Positions 1-11,300 of a DNA stretch of 64,000 nt are shown here, in pieces. The stretch's first letter is position 1; each line of letters opens with the position of its first letter. The notes beneath the pieces were generated by a model. The model had not been told where the DNA came from. It made no database searches and saw only the letters and a list, made by a program, of their open reading frames with translations. Source of the stretch: Massiliimalia timonensis (GTDB taxonomy: Bacteria > Bacillota > Clostridia > Oscillospirales > Ruminococcaceae); assembly GCF_900186585.1 (NCBI RefSeq), contig NZ_FYDD01000004.1:744001-808000 (forward strand), given 5' to 3'. Made by a program: the position numbers and the translations under genes.

Positions 1-58
1 AAGGGATGTGCAAGATTTTTTCGATTGCCAAAACAGTGGAATTTGGGAGTGAACGCTA

Positions 59-961
59 ATGGCGAATTTTGGATTCAATTTACAGCTTCCGGACATCAGT
101 GAGGACGACCTGCAAAACAGGCAGGCGATTTTAGCGATTAAAAACCAGCTTTACGCGCTTCAGGAGCAGTTGCGGTACACCTTTGGGAATTTGAATTTTG
201 CGGATAATTTTGGGTCGACAGTATCGCTGGGCGGGAAGAACAATTCCGCCGGGGTGCTGGAGATCAAAAACGAGCGCGGAAACGTAATGGTGCTGCTGAA
301 CAAACAGGGGATCACCATGTCCAACGGGACGGATATTTTTGGGGCGGCAGGGCTTTTGTCCAGCTTTCAGTACACCTCGGGAAATTGGCAGAATTTGGGG
401 TATACCTACCAGCCCAGCAACGGGTATACGGTACGCAGGCCGCTGACCTTTATGGTGGAGATCCCGGAAAATTTTCAGGTGAAAAGCGCGAAGATCACCC
501 TGTACCATGCGCTGCGGGAGATGACCGTTTATTACACCAATCCCAGCGACCCAACAGGGGCGCCCAAGCGGGAAACCTTTTTTGGTTACGCCCGCAATGT
601 GAAATTATACCGCGCGACAGGCTTTTGGAGCTACCGGGAAAAGATCACCTACAACTCGGATTCTACCGGGAAACCTGCCGAGCCTGCGGCCGAGGAGGTG
701 GCGGGCGCGTTTGGAGAAGACGGATATACGCCGCCGACGCCAGACCCAGACGATGTACAGACCCTACAGGTAGACCGGGCGACAAGCGGGGATATTTCTG
801 CTGTGTTAAAGCCGGGGATCAACCATTTGATCCTGCAAACTGGGAACAAAGATCCGCTTGCAGAGGGAGCCGGCGGAGATTTAGACGGATTTGAGGTGCG
901 GGAGGAAACGCAGACGGGGACTGTTATTGCAGTGCTGGACATTACCGGGTATATGAAATAA
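59..961 (+). CDS. Prophage virion protein, unknown function
   Basis: A 300-residue protein starting at ATG 59, with a weak GGAG-like site about 10 nt upstream. The N-terminus is helical, with a Leu/Gln-rich stretch around residues 14-45. It is followed by a beta-rich region with aromatic and Gly residues, an acidic Pro-rich linker near residues 220-240 (TPPTPDPDD), and a short C-terminal domain. There is no signal peptide or membrane segment. It sits upstream of the coiled-coil virion gene and is followed by a strong terminator. I do not recognise the family. The beta-rich body and place among structural genes suggest a tail or receptor-side component, but this is only inference. Confidence 0.65.
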   Translation: MANFGFNLQLPDISEDDLQNRQAILAIKNQLYALQEQLRYTFGNLNFADNFGSTVSLGGKNNSAGVLEIKNERGNVMVLLNKQGITMSNGTDIFGAAGLLSSFQYTSGNWQNLGYTYQPSNGYTVRRPLTFMVEIPENFQVKSAKITLYHALREMTVYYTNPSDPTGAPKRETFFGYARNVKLYRATGFWSYREKITYNSDSTGKPAEPAAEEVAGAFGEDGYTPPTPDPDDVQTLQVDRATSGDISAVLKPGINHLILQTGNKDPLAEGAGGDLDGFEVREETQTGTVIAVLDITGYMK

Positions 962-970
962 GACGACCAT

Positions 971-1006
971 GCGCCGGAGGGGAGAACCCTTCCGGTGCTT
1001 TTTCAT
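971..1006 (+). terminator. Rho-independent terminator after the first prophage gene
   Basis: A 12-bp stem (GCGCCGGAGGGG against CCCTTCCGGTGC, with two G-U pairs) and a 4-nt loop are followed by a short T run. It ends the transcript of the 300-residue virion gene before the structured leader of the next gene. Confidence 0.75.
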
Positions 1007-1077
1007 GGTGAAGAGGGCGAAAAAAGAGTTTTGATTTGTTACGCTAACCTTAACAGGAATTTCAGTGAGGAAGATTC

Positions 1078-1189
1078 GTGTGAAAAATACCGTTTCACAC
1101 CCCATTTTTGTGCCTTTTAGGCAAAAAGCAAAGCGGCAATCGGCTTCGCCGACCGGCACAAATTCCGAAGAAAGGAAGGATTGATTTTT
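1078..1189 (+). repeat. 112-nt structured leader element, prophage copy
   Basis: This 112-nt stretch ends exactly at the ATG of the coiled-coil virion gene and contains its ribosome binding site (AAAGGAAGG, 1172-1180). An ungapped second copy, about 90% identical (11 differences), occurs at 40243-40354 on the minus strand, also ending exactly at an ATG. Predicted hairpins are GTGTGAAA/TTTCACAC at the 5' end, a TTTGTGCC/GGCACAAA outer stem (1107-1114 with 1155-1162), and an inner TCGGC/GCCGA stem (1140-1152). Several differences between the copies keep pairing through G-U pairs, which points to RNA structure. I do not recognise it as a known riboswitch class. Confidence 0.75.
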
Positions 1190-2365
1190 ATGGCAAAATT
1201 GAAATATGACAAAACAGAAGAAACCTTATCCGCGCAAAAGGATTTTGAAGCGGCCAAAGACCGATTAGATGAAATAGAAGCGCAAAAACCGGGGGATTAT
1301 AAACCGTCTCAGGAAGTAAACGACGCCAAGCAAAACGCGCAATCGGCCGCGGATAAATTGCAGCAGATTGAAAACCAAAAACCAGGCGCTTATGAAAGCC
1401 AGTATTCCAACCAGATTGACGAGCTTTTAAACAGTATTTTAAATCGGGAAGATTTTACCTATGACATCAACGCCGACCCGCTATACAACCAATACCGGGA
1501 ACAGTATGTGCGGGAAGGGAACAACGCCATGCGCGACACCATGGGGCAGGCAGCCGGTCTTACCGGCGGGTATGGGTCTTCTTATTCCGGGATTGCGGGG
1601 AGCCAGGCATACGACAGCTACCTGCAAAAATTAAACGACAAGGTGCCGGAGCTATACCAGCTAGCCTATCAAAAATACCGCGATGAGGGCGACGATCTTT
1701 ACAACCAGTTGGGCGTTGTCCAAGGGTTGGAGCAGGACGCTTACGGAAGATACCGGGACACAGTATCCGACTGGCAGGGAGACCGGGATTATTATGCCGG
1801 GCGGTATGACGCTGCATTAAACCAATCGAACTATCTATCGGAACAGGATTACCAGCGTTACCAGAACATTATGAACCAGTATAATACCGACCGCGAATAC
1901 TATGCCGGACGGGTGGACGCTGCCGGGAACCGCTATGATACCCGTTCTGAATTAGACCACGCATATGCACAGCTTGCACAGAATATGAGCCAGTTTAACC
2001 AGCAAATGGCGCTGGAAAACAAGAAATTAGAAGAAACTATCCGGGCTAATAAGGCACAGGAGGCATTGTCCCGCGCACGTTTAAGCAGAAGCAGCAGCAG
2101 CGGCAGCAGCGTCAGCAGTTCCGTGAATCAGGCGCTGAAAAACGCGGCAAATGTTGTAGCGGCGGGGAGCTTGGGAACTTCAGCCAAAAACGCGGCGAAA
2201 GCAGCCTCGAACTTGGCGACAAAGGCCTATGTCAATCAGGCAAAGGAACGAGTGGTTTTGGGGTCTAAGAACCAGGCTTACAACTATATCAAGGGGTTAA
2301 ACGTTTCGGCAAGCGTAAAACGTGAGATCGCCTTACAGGCTGGGTTAGGCCCAGTCAGCTTTTAA
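1190..2365 (+). CDS. Coiled-coil prophage virion protein upstream of the giant protein
   Basis: A 391-residue protein. The start is ATG 1190, because AAAGGAAGG lies 9 nt upstream; the in-frame TTG at 1181 touches that site. Residues 1-60 are charged and helical with two copies of a motif like QKPG[DA]Y. Two later segments repeat the pattern D-R-[DE]-Y-Y-A-G-R. Around residues 280-315 there is a Ser-rich stretch (RSSSSGSSVSSS), and the C-terminal part is Ala-rich. There is no signal peptide. It lies 17 nt upstream of the giant polyvalent gene and probably shares its transcript. I do not know its function. Helical, internally repeated proteins beside giant virion proteins are often internal capsid or ejection proteins, which is inference here. 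The structured leader before it is noted separately. Confidence 0.7.
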   Translation: MAKLKYDKTEETLSAQKDFEAAKDRLDEIEAQKPGDYKPSQEVNDAKQNAQSAADKLQQIENQKPGAYESQYSNQIDELLNSILNREDFTYDINADPLYNQYREQYVREGNNAMRDTMGQAAGLTGGYGSSYSGIAGSQAYDSYLQKLNDKVPELYQLAYQKYRDEGDDLYNQLGVVQGLEQDAYGRYRDTVSDWQGDRDYYAGRYDAALNQSNYLSEQDYQRYQNIMNQYNTDREYYAGRVDAAGNRYDTRSELDHAYAQLAQNMSQFNQQMALENKKLEETIRANKAQEALSRARLSRSSSSGSSVSSSVNQALKNAANVVAAGSLGTSAKNAAKAASNLATKAYVNQAKERVVLGSKNQAYNYIKGLNVSASVKREIALQAGLGPVSF

Positions 2366-2382
2366 ATCCAGGGGGAATAGAG

Positions 2383-5300
2383 ATGGCAAAGAAAAATAAA
2401 CAAATTGCACGGCTTTCTGGCAGGAGCTTTTTAAACGGAGGCCTGACGCCGCCAAAATTATACCGGGAAGATATTGACGAATTGATTAGACAGCAGGAAC
2501 GGGAAAAAAAGAAAAAGCAGGCGGTTGGGCTGATCCCGCAGTTTATTCCAAACGACAGGATCGTCACTGATTTAAAAACAGCGGATCTGACTGATGAGGA
2601 GTACAATCAGGCGGTACAGATGGCGCAAAAACGCAATCAAATGATGAGTGTGCAGTCTCCGATTCCAAAGGATTTAGACGAATTTGAGAAGTGGTATCAA
2701 GATACGTCTGGGATTGATTTGAAGACAACCACGGAAGACGAACAATTGGATATTTATGCGGATCGACACCGTAAGAAAAACGGGGTCGATGTAGATAATA
2801 TGACCTATGCAGAGGTCTTGAGCGACTACGAGGGATTAAATGATGAAATTTCGGAACTGGAGAAACAAATCTCTCAGCGGCAGACCATAAAAGATCATCC
2901 AGTAAATGGTTATGGAAAAACTGCCGAAAAATTTTACGCTAAAAACAGCGAACAACTGGACTTGATACAAAAACGTAAACAAGAATTAGAGCAAAAGAAA
3001 GAATTTTACGACGAGATATTGAATGATAAGGACTTTCATAAAAAAGCCTTAGAAACAGATGATGACGGAAAATGGGCAAAAGATAATGTGCCGAATTTTA
3101 GTGCCTTAGAATATTTTAATAGTCTATTGGATATTCAGAAAGACCCTACCAAAAGTGAGGAAGAAAAAAATTCTGCGGCAATGAAGCAGATCGTTTGGGG
3201 GGTTCTGGCTTCTCCCAAGGTTGCTTTGGGGGAAGACGTTTTGATGTATGCCTTTGTTTCACCGGAAGAGCGAGAAATATATAATTCTATTCACAGCCAT
3301 TACGGAAAGGAAGAGGCAGAACGATATTTTTCAACGATAAAAGATGATGTGCTGCAGCGGGAAGCCGATTTTATGGTCGATCAGATGATGGAATCGGACA
3401 ATGGCTGGACAAATAATCCGGTATTTCGGTCGCTGTTTTCCTTTAAATCAAGACATGAGGGCGGATTAAAAGGTTTTCTTCAGGACATTCGCCTTTTATC
3501 TGGAGATACAGAGCCAGTAGAAAAATCTGCTTATGAATATGCTTACGATGAAATGCGCCCGCAGCTTACGGGAGTAGAGGGGTTTGCCAACGATCTGGTT
3601 GGCGGTCTTGGAAATAATTTGCCGGCTTCTTCAGCGAGTTTAGCCACCTTTCTAGTTACCGGCGGAAACCTTGACGCCGCACAGGCAGTGGGAAGCAGCG
3701 TTACTGCTATTCAAGTATTTGGGGAATCATTTAGACAGGCAAAGCAGGAAGAAAAAGCAGACGAAGAGGCTTATTTATATGCCACCTTGGAGGCATTAAA
3801 AGAAGCCGGGTTAGAATATGCGATTGGGGGAGATTTGTTCTTTTCCAGCGGTGGGACGTCAAAAGCGCTGAAAAACACAAAAATCGGCTCAAAGGTGATG
3901 GAGGCGCTTAAAAATGGGAGTGAAGCCCTTATTAAGAATCCAGTCGCTAGAAGAACGGCGAAAAATGGGCTGGATCTGTTGGTACATGCAGGTGATGAAT
4001 TTGTAGAAGAAGCAACACAGGAAGCGACAGAACCACTGGTTCGGAATATTGCATTTGGGGAAGAGAATGAGTTTGAGCTTTGGAATGACCAAATTGCATA
4101 TGCCGGATTGCTGGGCGCCGGGACTTCGGCTGTTCATAACACCGCATACCGTGCCGTAGAAAACAGTTCTATCAAATCCGCGGGGAAACAGATCAAATCT
4201 TCCGGGCAGGTACAGGAAGCGGTTCAGGCCGGTTTCAAAGCGGCAGAGGGCGGCAAAGCATGGGAATTGGCGCAGGATATTTCCAAAAAGCAGGCCGCAG
4301 GAAAAACACCGTCTGACTATGAGGTGGGGCTGCTTGGCAGCTACCTGCAAGAGGAAAGGACCCAAAAGCAGGCCGCGCCGGAACAGGAAATGGAACTGGA
4401 GCCGTCTGAAAATACCGGCGGGGAAATCACCTTAAATCCGGATACCTATGCCCAAACCCAAACGCGGCTGACCGAAATGGGCGTGGACAAACAAGCCGCC
4501 GCAGTACAGGCCAAGGCGATTGAACGGCTGAAATTAGGGGATACGTCAGCGATTCATACCATTCTGGAAAGCCCGGAAGCAAAACAGCTGTTAGCCAGGG
4601 ACACCGGCGTTGTGTTTGGAACCACGCCCGAACAGGGCAGACGGGCAGCCGGGGAAATTGCGGCCCGTGCACAGTCACAGGCAGGCAGGATCCGGCAGGA
4701 AATACAGCCTGAACAAGCCGCTTCAACCGTAAGGCAAAACGATCAACAGCAGACAGATACTTCTGCAATGCAGCCAATGGATCATATGACCGAGCGGGAA
4801 ACGGCGACGGCCATTTTGCCGGCTGAAAGCCCTGCTTTGCAGCCTCAAACAGCGAGCGCTCAACAGGGCTTTGTTCCGGATCCTGTTATGGAGAGCGGAC
4901 AGTCCGCGCCCCTGAAAACTGTTTCGGAAGTACGCAAGCCGCAGGCTGTTTGGGCGGATTCCGGGGAACCGGTACAGGTGACGGGGATCCAAAGCGCGCA
5001 AAACGGGGAATTATATGTTAGGGCGGACAGCGATTCGGGCAGTACCGTTGTACGGGCAAGCGATTTAAGCTACCAAAGCCCGGAGGTGGAGCTTATTTAC
5101 CAGACAGCCGCCCAGCTTGGCACCAGCGGTGCCAAGGCGTTTGTTTACGGCTACCAGCCGGGAAGCAGCTTTGACAGCTATTACAAAGGATTTATGCGGG
5201 CTTATCATGCAGGGACGGCCAACACGCCGTTTGAACAGATTGGCAGCGCCTATACTGCCATACTGCCAAAAGAGACCGCCAGACGGGCCTATTACGCCGG

Positions 5301-8300
5301 GCAAAACGACCAGACAGAAAGATTTACAAACGCCGGGGAACGTAGTACAATAAAGACAAAACAGGTAAAAGACGTTACTTACACCTATCAGGCTGTGCCA
5401 GAGGGGCGGCGGAGCGAAAACGCCGGCACGATTGTGCGGGAGCTGGAGCTGCTGGGTCTTGGCGGGGAAGCGATTGAACCGGGGTTACAGGTGCGGCAGA
5501 ACGGGAAAATGCGCACTTCACAGGGGGATGCTTCAACGCTAAAGGACGGGCATGTGGTGGTTCGCAACGACACAGACGCCAACCCGAAAAACGCGGCGGC
5601 CCATGAGGCGTTTCACGCATGGCGAAACCTGAAACTGCCGGAGGCAAACGCGTATTTTGACGCTGTAACTGACGGGAATATTGATTTTTCCAGCGAAAAA
5701 TTTCAGGATTTTCTCGCGGAATTTAAAGAAGTCTATTTTACACTAGAAACAGCGGATTTTGAAGTAATAGAAAGCGAAAGATTTCGAGAAGAAATATCCG
5801 CTTTTGTCAGCGGGGCTTTGTATGAAAACACCCCTACGGAAATACAGCGCTATGCCCCTATGTTTTATGACTGGGAAATGGTAGAAACCGCGTGGCAAAA
5901 AATGATAGAAGCCGGAAAAAGGAGGAAACAAGATGACAGACGAAGAATGGCGTCAGAAGTTACGCAAGCAGATGGAAGCACACAGTGGGAAGAAAATAGA
6001 GGACGTTCAACTGACGCCGGAAGAGGAAGCCAAACGGAAAGCCCAATGGCAGGAAACGGTAAAATTGTTGCAGAAAAAACAGGAAGAACGCCGGAGGCTG
6101 AAAGAGGAAGACCCAGAAGCATACCGCAAGTTGAAAGAGAAGGAAGACCAGGAAATGAGGGAATATCTGGACAGCGTTCCCTTTTGGGATTAGAAAGTTC
6201 TGAAGCGGAAGGGGGCGCCGGAAAAGGGAGGAAACAAGATGGACAAGGACTGGGACGGGATTATGGATCTCAAGGTTTTGAATTGGGAGGAGAAGATTCA
6301 GAGAACCCCGGAAGAAGAGGCCCAATGGCAGGAAACGGTGAAATTGTTGCAGAAGGAACAGGAAGAACGCCGGAGGCTGAAAGCGGAAGACCCAGAAGCA
6401 TACCGCAAGTTGAAAGAGAAGGAAGACCAGGAAATGAGGGAATATACGGACAGCGTTCCCTTTTGGGATTAGAAAGTTCTGAAGCGGAAGGGGGCGCCGG
6501 AAAAGGACAACAAGGACAAACCACAGGATTAGCCCAGAACGAAGCGGCTAAAAAGCTAAAAGGTTCGCAGCGGGCTTATCTGCATGTGCTTGGAAAATTA
6601 TCCAACAGCAGGATCGTATTGGACGACACCATTCAGGGCGGCAGGGCTAACGGATACTATGATCTGGACACAGGAGAAATCCATATCGCGCTGGACGCGG
6701 TTGATTCTGCGTATGATTTTGTTGCAAAGCACGAGCTTACCCACCAGCTGCAACAGCTTTCCCCGGAACATTACCGGCAGTACTTTGATCATGTTGTATC
6801 CTATTTGAACCAAGCGGAACCGGACGCTTTTGACAAACTGGTGCAAAAGCAACTAGACGGTTACCGGGAAATGGGAAAGAAGATCACCCGCCAGCAGGCC
6901 ATGGACGAGGTTGTGGCGGACGCTTCCGACGCGTTTTTGCGGGATTCGGCTGCGATCCGGGATTTGGTAAGCCAAAACCGTACCCTTGGGCAGAAAGTTT
7001 TAGACGCGATCCGTTCCATGATCCGGAAGATCGACCAGTATTTGCGCACACACAAAACGTTACATACCGACGCGGCCCGGCTTTTAAGCCGCAACAAAAA
7101 AGCGTTAGAAGAAGCACAGCGGCTTTGGACAAACGCTTTGTTAAGTGCACAAAAAAATACCGCACAGCAGAAAAGCAGTACGGGTGGCGATGTGCGGTTT
7201 AGTATCAGGTATACTACGGATAATACGCCTGTCGTAGTAGTGGAAGACAATATTTTAGACAGTATTCCAAAATCAAAATGGGTACAAACAGTTAAAGATA
7301 CTATTTCGAACAAATTTTCCACAGGTATCCCGATAAGCGGCAGATTGATTAAGGTTAATAGTATTTCTCGGAGTGAATTTACTAATTCAAAATATAGCAA
7401 ATATCTTAAAAGCAGTGACGGCACTATTTATCAAGATAAATTCAGATCAGCAAATAATCTTGACGATATTATTCTCGCTTCAACAAACTACATAAACGAA
7501 GATTTGAAACATAGTCGAAATGACAAATTTACGGAATTTGCGCGCGGGGATGTATTGATTCGGGTAGGAAGTACAGATTATTCTGCAAAAGTAATAGTTG
7601 GATTTACCTCCGGAAAACAAATGGTTTTATATGATATTATTAACTTTGTACCAACTTCTTTAGACATAAAAAATAAGGATAACTCAATAGACTTTGGAAA
7701 AAACCGCAATCTAAGAAATGAGTTATCCTTGGATACCAATATACCACAAGAGGACACTGGTGTCAATGATAGTATATCCAAAAATGATAAAAATGTGCGG
7801 TTTAGTATCAAGCGTGACGCTGACGGAAGCCGTTACGTTCAAGTTGATGAAGATATTTTAGAAGGTGTTCCCCAAAAAGATTGGACCAAAACTATAAAAA
7901 CGGTGATGAGCCGACGCTTTTCTAATGGCATTCCTATCAGTGGGCGATTGATTAAAGTAAATAAAATAAGCAAAAATGAATTTACCAATTCTAAAAACAC
8001 ACAGTATTATCGTAAAAATAAGCCAGATGTGTATCAGGATAAGTTGACTGCGGCTGGAAGCCTAGATGAAATTGTTTTGGCTTCAACCGACTATATCAAT
8101 GAAGACTTAATGCATTCCAGAAAAGATAATTTTAAGCAGTTTGCCCGTGGTAATGTGACAATTCGTGTAGGCAGAAACAAATATGATGCGAAAGTAATTG
8201 TTGGCTTTACTTCTGGTAATCAGATGGTGCTATATGATATTGTTGATTTTAAACGAAAAAAAATAGATGCACTGCAAAATACCGTCCAATCACAAAATAA

Positions 8301-11300
8301 AGTGAAGAACAGTAGCGCCAGTACATCTATTACCACCAATATACCACAAGAGGATACTGGTGTCAATGATAGTATATCCAAAAATGATAAAAATGTGCGG
8401 TTTAGTTTAAAAGGCTCTCAGGGGAACCAATACGATTACTCAAAATCATTTGCAGAACAAATTGACGATTATAAGGCGGGGAAAATACCAAAAGGAGATA
8501 CGCTGGTTGTCGGTTCTACTTCTGATGTGTTCCAAAAGATTGGGTTGAATCCTCTTCCAATGACATATTCTATTGGTCACTTAAAAGATGTGTTGAAAGG
8601 AAATAAACCGGATCATAATTTTGGCGAAACAGTTTTAAAACAGCTACCAAATGCAATTAAGAATCCTGTAGCGGTAATCGCTTCTCAAACGCAAAAAAAC
8701 ACAAGCCTTGTCGCGTTGCTTCCGATTCAATACAAAGGCAAAACCATGATAGCTCCCGCATATATTGATGGATTTGGATTTCAAAACGGAATACAGATTG
8801 ATAGCAATGCAATTACAAGTGTTCACACAAGGGGCAATGCGGTAACAAAGCTGTTAAACGATGCGATTCAAGAGGAAAGAAACGGAAAGACTGCTGTTTA
8901 TTATTACAATAAAAAAATAGCCGATCCGCTTCTTCACGTCGCCGGGCTACAATTGCCCGGAGGCTTGATACCTCACGGTGGCTATATTCATAGTATACGC
9001 GAAAAAGGCTCGCCTGTCAATAACAGGTTAGAGAACGTTACATATTCCCAGCAGTTTAAACGGTGGTTCGGCGATTGGGAAAAACATCCCAATACGGCAA
9101 GTAAGGTTGTGAATAAAGACTCAACACCAAGAGTAATGTATCAAGACCTACGTGTTGAAAACAGTGTTAAGAAAAAAGACGGATCAGGATTACGCGCTTT
9201 AGGAAAAGGAAATTATTTTACCTCCCAACAGCTTGATGGTTCGGGCGTGATTAAAGCATACCTTGATATTAAAAATCCTTTTGTATATCAACAAGGGGTG
9301 TTGGATTTAAAAGCGCAGTTTGCAAATACGTCTCAAATTGACACAACGCACATGAATCATAGTGAATTGCAGCAGGCAATGAAAGATGCAGGGTATGATG
9401 GGGTTATCCAGTATACAAGTCATGAAAATATGATTGCAGTTGCGTTCGATTCTACCCAAATCAAATCCGCAACCGACAATATCGGAACATTTGATGGAAA
9501 CAATCCCGATATTCGCTTCTCCCTGAAAAACGTATCCAAGCTTGATTACGAAACGTTGGTTTCCAAACCGGATATGCTGGTAACAACATTGACCGGGAAA
9601 GTACCATTGCGTGATGATGAACGCATTGACAGAACAGAAATTATCAATCAGGGATTGCAGAGTCTGAAAGGTAAAGATAATGGGAAGAATGTGGCTGGTC
9701 GGCATTATGTTTATGTAGATGATATTGATGAATATGTGTCGGTAAATAGAAAGGCGATTGAACATGGCTTGTCCCGTAAGGCTGACGCCACTGCAAAAGT
9801 AACTCTTCAATTAGGAGATATTTTACAACATGCAATTTATATGAATGAGTTAAATCCCAGAAATGAAAATGTGCTTTCTTCTTATGTATTATTAGGAGTA
9901 GCCAATGACAAAGAGGGATTTGTATATCCGGTGCGTTTTGTAGTAAATCAATTTTCTGATTCAGGGTCGGAAATTAGCCAAGTAGAAGTATTGAATGCAC
10001 TTTATTCTGCAAAGGCAAAAAAAATGAAGCCTGTCGCAAATGCGAGCGCAACAATTGGTAACGATACCAACGTTCCTTCAGACTTCACTATAAGTATAGC
10101 AGAACTATTAGACATGGTCAAGGACACTTATCCGGATATTCTGCCTCAATCTGTATTGGATCATTATGGAATAGGACGTCCAAAAGGCGGGCTTTCCAAT
10201 TCCGTAAAGTTCTCCCTGAAAAACGTATCCAAGCTTGAATCCGAAAATTTGATTGAACGATATACTCAAACAGAGTACAATGATTACGGCTGGGTGGCGG
10301 TAAATGAAGTATTGACTCCGTCGGAACTGCGAAAACTAAATACGCAGTTTGCGGATATGCTGCATGGAGAAAAATTTTCGAAGAACAGGGACGGATACTA
10401 CATCATACCTGTGGGAGAGGAAAACAGACCGCAGAACAGCTTTGTGTTTATTAAGGGTACAATCAGCCACCCGAAAATTTCACAGATTCTTCGGATTGAT
10501 GTGGAAAATGAAGCAGAATTAGATATTATAAGGAGTGAGTTTAAAAATGGAAACTCTTTCTACGCAAGGAAAATTGTTGAAGACATTTACGGAGAAGAAA
10601 TTTCTTACTCAATCTATCAAACTTCAGATTTCAGCAATTATAGGGAAATCAAAGCAGAAATCAGTCGCCTGCGCCGAAATGCTGGAAGTAATCGAGGAGT
10701 GTCAGACGGAGGAAGAGATCAAAGCGGCAATCTGGGATCATTACAAGATAAGGATCAAGTAACATTCTCCCTGAAAAACGTATCCAAGCTTGATTACGAA
10801 ACGTTGGTTTCCAAACCGGATATGAAGATTACACCAATCACCTATTCGCAGCAATCAAAGCTAGAAAAAAGTAGATCAGAAATTGTGGATACAGCAGTTA
10901 AAAACGCCAGAATGCTGGGAAAAGAAAATCGAAATGGGAATGTTGTGGTACATGTTAAAGATATTGACACAGATATTATTATTTCCAAAGCGGCAATCCG
11001 ACACGGATTGGACAGACGAAAAGCGATACAAACTCCTATTGTAGAACATATTGGAGAAGTGATTACTAATTCTGTGTTAATAAATGAATTAGCACCCAAA
11101 AATCAATATGCAGATAGCAGTTATATTTTGCTCGGAATTGCAAAAATTGATACAGAAAACAATTACTCATTGGTACGTTCCGTTGTTAATCGGTTTACAA
11201 ATGAATTGGAAACCATGGATGTGCTATACTCTGTAGATATTAAAAAAGAATCGGCTGCTTCTAAAGAAGCCAGAGCTTCAGGTACAAATACCCTACAATC

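Noticed and set aside
385-894. A 169-residue ORF overlapping the first virion gene
   Set aside because: Arg/Cys-rich composition typical of an out-of-frame shadow, with no ribosome site.
881-1159. ORF on the minus strand with a natural-looking start, and a similar plus-strand ORF at 40078-40389
   Set aside because: Both similar peptides come from the opposite strand of the 112-nt leader element; the similarity reflects the repeat, not a protein family.
6584-6808. A 74-residue ORF in the +1 frame of the giant gene
   Set aside because: No ribosome site, and the giant frame here encodes the well-conserved second zincin region, so this is a shadow.
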